DNA of 64,000 bases, taken from the NCBI GenBank assembly GCA_026260175.1, contig JAKCWW010000117.1, forward strand, positions 88,200-152,199, read 5' to 3'. Position numbers and translations under genes: made by a program. Origin of the DNA: Reticulitermes lucifugus (taxonomy: Eukaryota > Arthropoda > Insecta > Blattodea > Rhinotermitidae). Positions 1 through 11,286 of the stretch are shown here, one piece after another (the stretch's first letter is position 1; the number at the start of each line of letters is the position of its first letter). The notes beneath the pieces were generated by a model. It saw only the letters and a program-made list of their open reading frames with translations, was not told where the DNA came from and did no database searches.

Positions 1-299
1 GCACTGCAACACTATACTACACATATTTTACTGCATTAAGACAATGCCATTATTGGCACTGCAACACTATACTACACATATTTTACTGCATTAAGACGGT
101 GTCATTATTGGCACTGCAACACTGTACTACCCATAGTTTACTGCGTCAAATAATGCCATTATTGGCATTGCAAAACTATTATATATTTTACTGCATTAAA
201 TAATATTATTGACACTGCAAAACTGAGTTATGTATAATTTACTGCATTAAAACAATGCCATTATTGGGACTGCAAAACTGTACTACACGTATTTAACCG
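1..299. repeat. 55-bp tandem satellite, about 5.5 copies, cut by the window start
   Basis: Units start at 1, 56, 111, 165, 212 and 267, each opening with a variant of GCACTGCAACACT and closing with a variant of TGCCATTATTG. Copies 1, 2 and 5 are 55 bp, copy 3 is 54 bp, copy 4 is shortened to 47 bp and the last fades out near 299. The first two copies differ at only a few bases, and divergence rises to the right, as at the edge of an array. The array probably continues to the left of the window. Confidence 0.93.
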
Positions 300-2081
300 T
301 ACATTTTCATACGAATTCAGAATGTCGAACGCAGGTTTCAATTTTTCCTTCGCTTGAATATATGAAGCACAAAGGCATGTTAGACCATCCATGCTATAAA
401 TCCACTAAATCGACATTTTTTTTGTATCTACGCCGTCACTGATTGCAGCGCTTCTAGTATGCAAATCTGCTGAACGCTTCTGGTAGAATAGATTTAGGAT
501 ACCGAATTACGTACAAAACAGAATTTCGAACAGTTACAAATAAAAATTTACATGATAGCCTGTTTATTTTCGGTCTACCGATTTGTTTTCTAGCTACAGC
601 GACATAAGACATATTTTTTAAATTATTTTTACTCGTCAACGAAAATGAAGACATACTGCCGTCAGGACTGTATTTACATTTTAAGTTTGGGACAGATTAT
701 GTAACGTTGCCATTTCAGCTGCGTGTGTTATTGTATGGGAGGAAAAGAAGGTCACGGAAGGTAAGCAGGTAAATTTTGAAGAAGTCAGTTGGTTTAAATG
801 TGCAGTTACATTCTCGACATTTGGCTCAAGATAATGAGAAACGACATTCAAGTTACTCTATAACCTGGGCAACATCCGATCTGGAAACCTCCAGAATGCG
901 CTACAGTACAAAGCACCTCGGTAACGTGTTAGTTTTGTTTTATGCACCTAGTAAGTTCGAGTACGTTACGTCACATATTGACGTTAGAAGAATAAAGAGG
1001 GTCAATGCGGAATTCAGACGCGTTCAATTGTGGTTTAATAAAATAATAAAATAGCTAGAATTATTTGCACTAATAACAATGTTTAAACACGATTACTTAT
1101 TTGAAAGTGTTGCAATAATGACTGCAGTTAAGTAGCACGACATTAAGCAGGAGGAGGACTGTAGAGCCAAAGCTGCGCGCATTCTTTCGTAGATGAATGG
1201 TCAGTTTCAAGTTCAAGTCATTTTTAACTTGTGGGAAAGAGCCCAGATATGCAATATATAGGAGTGTAGATGAGGTCAGAGACCCTCAGGACAGGGTGGC
1301 AAGAGAAGGTTTCTCTTCGTATCGGGACTAGAACCTTGACACTCAGCCCGTATTCCATCATTCTATTCACTGACCTGTAATATAGCATGCAGTGGGTGAA
1401 TATTTCCCCACATCACCGTAGCATTTCTGTGAGTTTATGAGGCATGTTATTTTCTGTAGTTTCTATTCGGTCTTCACTTTCCGTACCATTGTCATGCGTC
1501 TTTCTAGAGAATACGTTTTTCGCTCCGCCGCGCAAGTTGCGTTTGAATTGTGAAGCGGATTTCAATCTGCTGAAGATGTGTGAAGTTAAATAAAGGTTCA
1601 TGTGACCCACGTTCTTTATATCACCTCCAGTGCGTGGCTTCAGACTTGGTGTTTTGTGGTGCATGCGTTTCAAATAGACCAGTAGGAAATGGAAGCGTCT
1701 AGCAGAACTGTAAGGAAAGGTGTGTCTGGACGTTAGCATGGCTCAGATATCGAGATTCATTTATTCCATACTGACAATGAAATAAATATTTTCTATCTTG
1801 ATATTTATAGCAGACAACACACTTTTATTCTATAACGTTGAATAAACGTACGTATATAAGATTATGGTAACAAAACTGCCGTATATAATATCCTCGGCAT
1901 AATAGACAAGCAATGTTTTTACATCTGTGCAACTTATTGTAATAGAAAGCTGGGTAAATCGGAAAACCTTTCTTAATTATTGTAAAGGAAAATACAGCGT
2001 ATTTGAAGATGTGTTGGTGTGTTTGTGTGTGTCTGAGGTTGTGTGGGACAGAAAGAGACGTAAGCTACAATTAACATCCTT
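300..2081. other. Unassigned AT-rich stretch
   Basis: No coding exon, RNA gene or clear repeat boundary is visible. Short ORFs here show no domain or codon pattern. A stretch near 1240-1390 has a faint resemblance to a decayed SINE, but I could not place a box A or box B, so it is not called. Confidence 0.5.
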
Positions 2082-2382
2082 GGGGTACGCGGTGGCGCAG
2101 TTGGTTGAGGCACTGTTACAAGCCGGAAGGTCGCGGTTTCGATTCATTGAGATTTTTCATTGACTTAATTCTACCGGCCGCACTATGGCCCTCGGGTCGA
2201 CTCAACCTCTAACATAAATGAGTATCAGGGATGTCTCCTAGGGGTAAAGGCGGCCGGTGCATAGGGCTGACAACCTTGCTACCTTCATGTGCCGATTATC
2301 TAGAAATTCTGGATGCCTCAACTTCCTGGGGCCCTAAGGGTCTGTCCAGGCCTGAATAGGGAGAGCTTTACCTAGCTTCTTA
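2082..2382 (+). mobile_element. tRNA-derived SINE, family B-related, + strand
   Basis: A tRNA-like head carries a pol III box A (TGGCGCAGTTGG, about 2093) and a box B-like GCGGTTTCGATTC near 2133. The body has the GGGGTAAAGGCGGCCGGTGC and 'cataGGGCTGACAACC' segment, and ends with GAGAGCTTTACC, the same kind of end as the other B-family copies in this window. No clean target duplication is visible. The tRNA resemblance is ancestry; this is not a tRNA gene. Confidence 0.7.
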
Positions 2383-2871
2383 TTGAACGTAAACCAGTAC
2401 GACACATCTGTTAGATTAGTAAGTAGATATGCATATATATATATATGCATCTATATGTAAATATGTATACATATGTTAGGTCTCTTTCAAAGAAACCTAA
2501 TTTGCCAGCGACCTGTCATTCATCATTAATGGACTTAACCAACTTCTTTTGTGAAATACAATTTTAGAAATTTGCACGGTATGGAAGATAGAATTGTATT
2601 TGTAATTAAAAACTGGGCATGTCTAAGGAAATGTAATTATTTCACTAGATTAAATGGAATTCCGATTACAATGAAATGGCTTTAGGAACTGAATGAAGAT
2701 ATATGTGTGTCCATCACAAATAGAAAATCAGTCACTCATTAACTGTGTGCCTATTTCAACATAAAACAATGTGATGCGATATGGATATTGAGCTTTTCGG
2801 CATCACTAATTTCGTTTTATGAACGACTTTATTTCACAAATTCCAGCAAAACTCTTATCAAAATCAACAAA

Positions 2872-2911
<40 letters not shown>

Positions 2912-3168
2912 GCTTTTCCTGTGGCGCTTCGGCCTCTATTTGGGTCATGGCCTTCTCATTATCGAGGCTTCACGATCACGATCAGACACACCACACTCAG
3001 CAGGACTCCTCTGGACGAGTGATCAGCCCGAAGTAGAGACTTCTACCTGACAACACACAACACTCACAAGAGACAGGCATCCAGGACCCAGTGGGATTCG
3101 AACCCACAATTCCAGCAAGCGAGCGCCTGCAGGCCCACGCCTTAGACCGCGAGGTCACTGGGATCAGC
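2872..3168 (-). mobile_element. SINE family A, near full length, minus strand, (AAT)n tail
   Basis: Read on the minus strand, the head starts at 3168 with GATCCCAGTGACCTCGCGG and has a box A-like GACCTCGCGGTCTAAGG and a box B GTGGGTTCGAATCCCACTGG. The body includes TGCCTGTCTCTTGTGAGTGT and CTGATCACTCGTCCAGAGGA, both shared with the copies near 11.3, 40.6 and 44.0 kb. The 3' end passes into an (AAT)n tract occupying 2872-2911 on the plus strand. Short ORFs reported across it are accidental. Confidence 0.85.
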
Positions 3169-3205
<37 letters not shown>

Positions 3206-3206
3206 G
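3169..3206. repeat. (ATT)n microsatellite abutting the 5' end of a SINE
   Basis: About twelve uninterrupted ATT units follow directly on the 5' end of the SINE A copy, whose 3' end also runs into (ATT)n. The SINE is therefore bracketed by the same trinucleotide, which suggests insertion into an existing tract or duplication of one. Confidence 0.9.
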
Positions 3207-3359
3207 TCTTATCCTTCCTTACATACGTAGGCAGTGTCCAAAACAAGGTATATCATGATCCATTACATAACAAATGCCTACATTTTAACTGATTGACATT
3301 TTACTTTTTTACTGTCTATATGGATTGCTAGTTCAGTGTTGTGATGTATTAATTTAATG

Positions 3360-3403
3360 ACTCCCTGATGATGATCCCACAAGGGATCGAAACATGTAGG
3401 AGT
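3360..3403 (+). ncRNA. Hammerhead-ribozyme-like motif (copy 1)
   Basis: Stem I strand ACTCC (3360-3364) is followed by core CTGATGA (3365-3371), one extra T, stem II GATCCC/GGGATC (3373-3378 and 3383-3388) with an ACAA loop, and GAAA (3389-3392). A minimal stem III ACATGT follows (3392-3397), then A3398 at the cleavage-site position, then GGAGT (3399-3403), which pairs fully with the opening ACTCC. The core order CUGANGA / stem II / GAAA is the hammerhead signature. Hammerheads with tiny stem III are known from Penelope-like elements. The extra base before stem II is unusual and may weaken activity. No reverse transcriptase is attached here. Confidence 0.6.
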
Positions 3404-3520
3404 GATCAACAATATATTGTAATATAAAATATTTAGAAACAATATAGCGCATTTTGTTGGGCTGAGTATTGTGATTTGATGTCTCTTTCTTTGAGGATTC
3501 CTTCAGCATGCCTTACCTGT

Positions 3521-3765
3521 GATAGACGCCCTGCCAACTCGTCCTCTAGATTTCATTGCACTAATGATATTACGCCCGCACACGCCGTGGGGCCCACCCG
3601 GCCTCCTTTCCGTGGGTATTCGCAGCTCTTTCCCAGGAAGTAAAGTGACCATGTCGTGAACTTGACCTCTCACCTCCATCTAGTGGCGATGTTAAAACTA
3701 TGTGAAGCTATACCTCCACTTCATATGCCTTCACGGCATGTATGAAGATAAATTTACCTTTATGT
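3521..3765 (+). mobile_element. SINE family B, + strand, head decayed
   Basis: The body matches the other B copies. It has GGGGCCCACCCGGCCTCC, then ACCTCTCACCTCCATCTAGT (the reverse complement of the segment seen near 51330), then CATATGCCTTCACGGCATGT and a final AAATTTACCTTTATG. The tRNA-like head before 3560 is too mutated to place both pol III boxes. Confidence 0.72.
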
Positions 3766-3769
3766 TTCA

Positions 3770-5423
3770 CTAATACTGTCTAACAGAATAAAGTAGCATG
3801 TTCCCCATTAGGTTAATTGCTCCTTCCGGTTACGGTTACGTATTTGCTTATCATTCCATTCCCAAACACTTCAGTCTACCCTCACGTTATCTTAAAGTGT
3901 GAGATCAAGTTAAGTACCAAAACACAAATCATTTATTATATTTTATAGAATTGAAGATAACCTAAAGAAGTTTGAAGTTCCCTAGCAGAAGAAATACTAA
4001 TCTTCTTCATGCATCATTTACCGTACGCCTTTTCAGTGGTTTAGATAAACCGGCATAAAATGGCAGGATAATGATGAATGACGTGAACTGGAAAGAAAGC
4101 ATCTGTCGTCTGCCTATGCCAGTATTAACAGGGAGATCGGAGAAAACCGCACTCAGAATGGACGGCTGAGTTTCGAAAGAGGTGCCTCCAGAATACGAAC
4201 CAGAAACGCCGTATAAGTTTAAAGCTATAGGAAGAAAAACGGCGACACGAATTTCGAAACATTATTTCTTTAGGCATTTTGATCGCTTTACATTTCATAA
4301 AACCACGTTTCCTAAATGTCTCATATTTACGTCTTCTAGTGGATAGGATATGAAGAACTTCGTGCTCATTTTCAGACTCAAAGTGGCTCTACTTATGGGC
4401 TCAAAAGAATAGGTGTTTCTTCATAGCCTCCTCATCTGAAGACGGAAATAGAGTCATTTCCAAAACGTAGTTTTTTTTATGTAAAGAACTATGACGATGG
4501 GGAAAGTCAAACTAAAGAGCCCTTATAAGTGGTACCACTTGAGGTGCACTAATCGGAACTGAGGTATCAGATGTGCCTGTATGTATGTAATTCTGCTTTA
4601 CATATAAATCAGTCCGCAGAACCACCTTTGCTGTAACGCATGTACTTTTAATGCAGGTGAATTTAGGCCTCACAGACTTCAACATACGCCCAGCAGTTTC
4701 ACACTTCACAAACACTGACTCTGTGTGTCAGTTACATTTACCGTTATAATTGATGGCTGAATATTCCATTGTTTATTTACCATGATACCTTTCAGTGGAA
4801 ATGTTTGGAGCTAAAAAAAAAAGAAGAATACTCTGTGTCGAATATCGCTCTGAACGCGGATTAAAAATGAAATATTAAACAGGTGCTGTAGTGGAGTTTC
4901 TCATTCATGTACAAGTGCATTACGACACTCTAATAATGTATATTTAATTTACAAAGCGTGACAGTGTAAAACCATTACCTGTCGTTATTTTGTATATTTA
5001 AGTCCCATTATGTCAATCATTTCATAATGCAATTTAAGATAGTTTTAAACCAACAATGTTAAAATTAATTCTCAACAAGAGCAATGCAAGAGATTCGCAT
5101 TCTGTCACTGTCTGTTATACAAAAACTTGTAGCAGACATCTGTTTGTACCCGCTTACACTCCTCCCTGAAGAAGCAACTATGATTTCCATCTATTGGTAA
5201 CGCCATAAAAACATTCTTTATGAAGGTACCTGTAGCCCTTTTTCCCAGCTCAAGCTACAGAACAAAACCTTCAATTCCGAGCTCAATTAAGGCTTATAAG
5301 TCGGCCCGTATGTAATCAATTAGTTTTTACGGAAACTCTGCAGTCTATAGGCGAAATAAAACAACACTTTTCTGGTTCCTCACGGAGAGATCAAATATTT
5401 AATAAAAACCCGAGAGCAACCGT
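3770..5423. other. Unassigned stretch with one decayed hammerhead-like motif
   Basis: At 4436-4470 lies CTGAAGA, one base, then a GGAAAT/ATTTCC stem and AAAACGTAG. This is the same layout as the hammerhead-like motifs elsewhere, but with GAAA changed to AAAA and no stem I pairing. Apart from that I see nothing: no exon, tRNA or repeat boundary. Confidence 0.4.
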
Positions 5424-5625
5424 CTCATATCATGCTACAACTCTTCACATCGTGCTACATCTCATTTAATGCTACAAATTCTCAAACCATGCTGCAACTT
5501 CTTAAACTTTCACAATTCTTCATATCATGCTACAGTTTTCATAGCATGCTACTTCACTTATCATGCTACAACTTCTTAAATTCTGTAACACTTCTTATCG
5601 TACTACAACTACTCCTATCGTAGAC
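5424..5625. repeat. Degenerate minisatellite, unit about 22 bp
   Basis: Repeated variants of CATATCATGCTACAACTTCT occur about eight to nine times with mismatches and length changes. The reading frame across it codes for nothing recognisable. Confidence 0.7.
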
Positions 5626-5952
5626 TGCTAATTTAGCACGTCAATGGTAGACGTGGCGAGATACAGAAAACACCTGGACCACACTCCAGCATCATCAGAA
5701 AACACTAAGCGATAATTTCTGCAATGGAAGAATTGTTGAGGTTCACCGAAGTTCAAGGCTTGGTCTGTATTTTGTGTAGAACCAACTGCATACTTGTAGT
5801 AGACAAAATAATACCGTGTTGTAACACTTACTTCAGCACAAAGTGTAGTGCATCGTAATTATATTTGAAAATTACTCAGTTGAAATCCTAGCTAGGTGGT
5901 GGCTACAGTGATGGAAGTTTTCTTGTTTTATTAGATGGAAACCGAACTTTAA

Positions 5953-6042
5953 CTAAAGCATCGCCATTATATTCTTGCAGCCAATGGCGATATGGAACTA
6001 AAGCATTACCAGTATACTCGTATAAGCCAATGGCAATGTGGT
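5953..6042. repeat. 45-bp tandem duplication, two copies
   Basis: 5953-5997 and 5998-6042 both begin CTAAAGCAT and contain AGCCAATGGC followed by ATRTGG. The two copies have the same length and no indel between them, with roughly one mismatch in four positions in the middle. Confidence 0.75.
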
Positions 6043-7184
6043 TTAGAGAAATGGATGGCGTGCTATATATGCAGACCCACACAACTCTTATTGTGGTGCA
6101 GTTACCGAAACAACTAATGGGTTGCTTCATTTGCTTGAGCGCAGATATTGGTCACACTGATCCTCAATTCTGTGCTCAACAAGACATTCCTGGCCATCTA
6201 CAAACACACGAGCAGCCTTTAATTTTTATCACTTTGTTGACGTGCCCAGCTATATTCTATTTAAAGAGACGTTCTAGCGGTTGTGGTTAGAGACACTGTA
6301 GACTTTCTTTGCACAAGGTACAGATAATACGAAACGTATTCGCCAGCTGCATTTTCAAATATGGTTACATAACTCATGTTCTTGGTCGTCTTCGTTACTC
6401 CATTGGTTTCGTTGTTTTCATTTTGAATTAAAATATAATTCACTTATATTTAATACCATTCATTTTATCCTTTAGGAATCAAGATTAAATGAATTTTCTA
6501 AAAATAGTCCTATGGAATAGCATTAAAGCAAAATTCGAGTAAGTCGCGGAATATCTGCACAGGAAGTGGATCAATATGAGGGAGATCTTTTTCGTCCATT
6601 CTTCTATCAAATCAGCAAATTTCTCTGAAACAACTAAACTGGTTTGCATTAAATTTGGTATTGGATATTTAAACTGAACTTCCTCTAGAGACTTTCGTTG
6701 GCGCTATGTCTATCGAAAATGCACATACAGAGCAAGTAACACGCACAGGACCGATTATATATATAAAGGAATTTTTATAGGTAATTGAAAAGAAAACATC
6801 GTTTGAGTGACACAAAAATAGTTGGCAGGTTATTAAAAAGGAACTGAAAGAAGTAGGGTGTGGAGGTGTGGACTCCAGTCTCTCACATCGTTTCGAATAG
6901 GGTTCAGTGGCAGACATTTGTGAAGAGGGTAATGAACGTTTGTGTCAATAGAATATAACCGATATTGTAAATGAAGCTCAAATCAACTTCAAATAAGTTA
7001 TTGGAATGACCCTTATGGCTTCAAGGGGAAAATGTAACAAATCCCGTCTCTATTTCAAGTTACCACATATAACCCTTCCATTAGTTTACTCTTACAGCTT
7101 AAAGTATTGAGAGATAATTGGATGACATGATTTCACTGAATATGTGAGACTTAAAGTTTAAAATTTCTGGAAAGACACCTTCAT

Positions 7185-7185
<1 letters not shown>
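6043..7185. other. Unassigned stretch
   Basis: I see no exon, SINE head or inverted repeat here. Confidence 0.45.

Positions 7186-7223
<38 letters not shown>
7186..7223. repeat. (AAT)n microsatellite
   Basis: Roughly twelve perfect AAT units stand alone, without an adjoining SINE, unlike the tracts near 2.9 and 3.2 kb. Confidence 0.95.
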
Positions 7224-7345
7224 TAGAGTTGACTTCTCCAACAAAGGGCGAGAGCTTTGTTCTGTTCTGTTCAGTAATATATGATCTGAGTTAATTTTTA
7301 CTTTGCCCTCCAAAAGCTAAATTAACATTTACAAACTAAACAGAC

Positions 7346-7490
7346 TTAGTTCTTCGTTCGCTCTTCTGGGTTGTGGTGCAGCTTTTGTTGGTAGCTCTAC
7401 CAACAAACGCTGCACCACTTTCTAGAAGAACGAAGGCCTCAAGTACAAAGCGGCGGAAGCCTGAAATCTCGCATGACAGGCCTACTTCTG
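7346..7490. mobile_element. Foldback element, family F, short copy
   Basis: Inner arms 7373-7394 and 7397-7418 are near-perfect inverted repeats (GTGGTGCAGC...GTTGGTAG against CTACCAAC...GCTGCACCAC) with a 2-bp loop. The outer parts TTCTTCGTTCGCTCTTCTGG and TCTAGAAGAACGAAGG pair imperfectly. The right flank GCGGCGGAAGCCTGAAATC recurs beside the foldback near 57.3 kb, so the two belong to one family. No coding capacity is present. Confidence 0.72.
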
Positions 7491-9194
7491 TAACACTGGC
7501 TGAAGTATGCATTCAATTACCGTACATTCGTTTCCAATGTAAATAAAAGACAACCCGCGGAACAGAAGGACAATATCCTGCTTAGGGTGGTTGTAGGAAG
7601 CGGTTCTAAAAAAACGACCTATTACACATCAATTTATGAAAGTAATAAAATTGGGCTGTCTCACGAGCTAAACCTTTTGCCTAAAATGGTATTTTTTATA
7701 TGGCCAGTATGTAGTAGTATACATATAAAAGTAACTGCAATCTATATTCGGCGTTCAGCTTCAGAAACATACAGCGTGAAATAAATGAACACCAATAGAG
7801 TTGCGCTACAGCAGATCACACATTTATAAGATTTGTGTACTCCTTTGGCACACACTTTTAAGTTTCATGTATCTTTAATTTCTGCACGGGTCATCCAGCC
7901 ATAAACTCTCCATTCTGCTTAGTTTTTATTTTACACAATGATGATGTGTTATATAGTGTATCGTAGTAGAATGATCGTACATGATGAATTGAAGGGATGT
8001 GGAAGGAAGCAGCCGTGGTCAGTTTAGGGAGGCACTGATTCTACTACCAGCCGAATTTTAAAGTTCCATAATCAAGAAAGAGTGTTTTGGTGATAGTATG
8101 TCTAACGTGCTTTTTCCATGGCAGAGTTTCGTCTGCTGTGTTTTGTTTAAAGAAACACGTCAGCAAAAGTCATGATATCACAGCCATTACGAGTATTTTG
8201 TTAATTTTGAGTTTAGTTGAGAGTGAAACGATAAAAGTGCCTCAATTAGGCCTATATACATTGTTATGCCTTTTTCACAAAATATCAGGTATGTATTTTC
8301 CTTACTTCTTTGCCGACTGCAACTCAATGTTTGATGAAAAGTGTTTATTAAACACCGCATATAAAATATAAAACACCGGGACATTTCCAATATAAATCAC
8401 ACGCTCTGTAGATTCAGGACCTCGAATTTATCTCTGCCATCAGCCCTGACACACTAATCACCACGGATTAAAACTCTGACATTTCCCATTTACATCTATC
8501 AGTTGCATGTTTTGTACAAATCCTTGCATTTGAGTGCGCCGTATTTTTAATTTAAACATGGTGACAATTTTGGGGGAATTATTTTCTGGTAAATATTTTC
8601 AGAATTTGCAACAATTCAAACACAAAAGCCGTTACCTCTATATGGACCAGGAAAGCACGCTGTGCCCATCTAAACAGCCAATATTTAAAAAACTCGCTGT
8701 TATGTTATACTTCTCTTCCATTAATGGCCTTCCAAAGACATTTCCTACCACAACTCTGCTTGAAATTCTTGTTTTCTCAGTTTGGTTAGGCAATCAATAT
8801 CGGCTGAGCTATAGATACTTACACCTGACCATCTCTATTCAAAATTTGTCTTTTGTCTTTAGCAGTACATTAAAGAACTTGCTGTTAACTCTTATTTTAT
8901 GAATTTAAAAGCGTATTATTGATTTAAAAACAGAAGGCCCTTCAACCACAGGCAGACATACGATCCGACTGGCATATCCACAACAACTGGTCACGGTACT
9001 GAAATAACGCTGAAATAAAAGTGTGTGATATTCACAGCATAATTTGTGCTCTGCAGAATATAAGAGAAGGGCGAACAAAATCAATGAGAACGAGAAGGGA
9101 TTGGTATGTTGCGTGTGTAAGAGAGAGAATAAATATATAAGAAACCGTGGTCGCAAAGCCTGCATGGAGTAGATAACTTGAGAAACCTAAGCAT
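7491..9194. other. Mostly unassigned stretch; SINE D scrap at 7980-8063
   Basis: 7980-8063 (ATGATGAATTGAAGG...GGAAGGAAGCAGCCGTGGTC) matches the 3' part of the minus-strand SINE D copies near 22.8 and 58.9 kb. The 122-codon ORF at 8534-8902 has no recognisable domain. Confidence 0.45.
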
Positions 9195-9430
9195 AGACGG
9201 AATAATAAACTTAACCTGGATCTTACAGAAATGGTGTACGAGGTACACTGAATTCGTATCTCTCAAGTGAGGAACTAGTGGTGCGCTGTACTAACTGCAG
9301 TAGGGACTGACTATTACGAGTTCTATGAAACGCGGGAAATTTCACATGTAAGATAACTTCACAGTTTGAAAAACACTGCAATAAATGAGAAAGCAGGTTG
9401 GATGATGCGGACGTACGCACAGTGACCAAC
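9195..9430 (+). mobile_element. LINE 3' fragment, end of the reverse transcriptase ORF
   Basis: Translation gives pieces resembling the common insect LINE C-terminus '..EDNIKMDLREIG..DWI.LAQDR..WRALV..VMNL'. I read LNLDLTEMVYEVH, then IRISQVRN, then WCAVLTAVG, with in-frame stops between them. The same tail appears, better preserved, on the minus strand at 61321-61765 and 63067-63250. It is a 5'-truncated dead copy, and what follows is presumably its 3' UTR. Confidence 0.5.
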
Positions 9431-9873
9431 ATTCAGGGGGTGAGACGGATGTCGAGACAGAAGAGGCTCTCAGAGTGGCTATAAACCTATATACTGGCTT
9501 CCCTCTTACAGAACGTGAGGAACATTTATTTTATGGGACAAACATTAGCTTTCTAATAGAATTGCTAACGTTCTCTTTAAGTATGTTAGGTCTTGCTACA
9601 ACAGAGAAGAAACGTTGTAGGTTACAACCACGGACAAGTGCACAAATGTTTCCACATTAAACTCTTTCCTCAAAAAATCAAATGGGTATAGTATTGTCTA
9701 TTATTTTTGACGACAATTACTCCGGCCATAAAATTGAGAGTTTAGCTGATTAGCAACATTATGCCGTCACTGCTTTTATTGTTTTGAGGCATATAAATTT
9801 CGGGATAAAATTTATCCGATAAAATATTAATTCTTCAGATTAATATAAGGATTGTTATTTGCCTTGTAAAGGA

Positions 9874-10130
9874 GCCTCGATAGCTTATTCAGTACAGTAA
9901 CTAGGCTGCGTTCTGGATTTCGATTACCGGTAAAGGAAGGAAAGAATTTCTTCTCCACAGTATCCAGACCGGCTGTGGCTTTCCACTCAAATCCGACCCA
10001 TTAAAGCACTGTAGAAATTTTCGGGGGTTAAGCTGCCAGAATTAACATCTCACTTGCATCTAGTTTCTAGTTGTTAAGAATGTGTGGCAATACACATTCA
10101 TTCCCCGCGCATCTCCATGGCGTTGTACAT
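9874..10130 (+). mobile_element. SINE family B, + strand, decayed
   Basis: The head GCCTCGATAGCTTATTCAG (box A-like) and GGATTTCGATTACC (box B-like) is followed by the B-family body: ATCTCACTTGCATCTAGT and, near the end, CATCTCCATGGCGTTGTACA. The 3' AAGGTAAA-type end is missing. Confidence 0.6.
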
Positions 10131-10750
10131 AATTCGGCAAGATGATGACCTTAAAAAACCGAAAGTTGCTGATGAGTTAGTAGGTCGTCTGCTTCGCCTT
10201 TTGAAATCCTGCATTCAAGCCTCGGCGTGAAGACCAAATATCTTGACTGAAGTGCTGTGTAATTCCTGCAGACAAATTCCCTTATAGAGCCTAATATTAT
10301 ATCACGAACGCTTTATCCCACGCTGTTTTACTTCACTCTTTAGTCAAGCTCTCGTTCCACACTGAACTACTGAAAACGTCCTTAAATAATCCATAAAAAT
10401 AAGTGAAGAAATAAATAAATACGATTTTCTGAAGCTTTAAAACGTATGGTCCTACTTTTCCTTTCTGTTACTAATATGTTTATCAATTTATTAAAACATT
10501 TATTCATGATGTATGAAAATGTACTTTGCTCTTCATTTTTCCTATGAATAACACAGAGAAACTTCACAGATTATAGAACAGTTTGTGTAATCAAAATATA
10601 CATTGCGTTTTAAAGTACGTATAAAGAAAATTGTTTCTCAATCTAGTACGCTTATATCTGTGCTTCCCCCTGTCTTCTATTTAGTCACCACGTCTGGCCC
10701 AGCGACTTAAAGCTAACAGTGGATATGCCTGTGATCAGGAATAGATTATT
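10131..10750. other. Unassigned stretch
   Basis: A weak tRNA-like segment near 10165-10225 lacks a usable box A and is not called. Nothing else is recognisable. Confidence 0.4.
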
Positions 10751-10859
10751 GAAGATCCATGTCTTGCGGGATGTTAACATCCTGTCGACTGGTAAATAAT
10801 TACCGGTCTTTAGGAGACAGCAAGCTCTTCCTAACATCTCAGAAGACTTGGATCTTCAT
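10751..10859. mobile_element. Foldback element, family F-related
   Basis: Arms 10751-10777 and 10833-10859 are inverted repeats (TGAAGATCCATGTCTTGCGG against CAGAAGACTTGGATCTTCA). An inner palindrome around 10789-10811 (ACTGGTAAATAATTACCGGT) sits in the loop. A lone arm of the same type is at 29582-29620. Confidence 0.75.
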
Positions 10860-11286
10860 AAATACCACTTTGAGGGCCTAGAACATCGCAAAAGAATTTA
10901 ATTTTCCTCCAGTACGTGGAATCATCAGCTTAAGTGTAATATCTCAAAATGTTGGCTTATATACTTTAATCCCATTTAAATAGCTCAATAAAATACATAT
11001 TTAATATTTATCCATTTCAGTATCTGATATTTCATCCACGCCAAGCCTTTCAATTATACTTTTGTGAATAATGTGTAAGGTACACACAGGGAGATGTCAG
11101 GCGATAAGGTGTCAGCCCAGAAGAAAACACTGCTAAAAATTTGGACAGTACATTTTCCATAGAAGAACAAAAAGTAAATTCTAAATGATTTGCTCATGCT
11201 TCTTTACACGTAGTAAGCTTGCTACTTCATCTCTGGACTCTGTTTAACATGTCGGATTCAAAAAAAGTAAAAGATTTAGGGTAAGT
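10860..11286. other. Unassigned stretch
   Basis: AT-rich sequence with no recognisable element. Confidence 0.45.

Noticed and set aside
1-299. CRISPR-like repeat array
   Set aside because: Units are contiguous 55-bp tandem copies with no unique spacers, in a eukaryotic setting.
2082-2160. tRNA gene (and the same for other box A/box B segments at 14.4, 33.1, 50.4, 51.5 and 58.9 kb)
   Set aside because: Each continues into a repeated SINE body and does not give a complete cloverleaf; they are SINE heads.
5681-5730. Another hammerhead motif on the minus strand (CTGATGATGCTGG...CCAGG)
   Set aside because: The sequence after stem II is GTG, not GAAA, and no stem I partner is present.
8534-8902. 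122-codon ORF as a gene
   Set aside because: No domain, no splice context, and AT-rich composition that yields such frames by chance.
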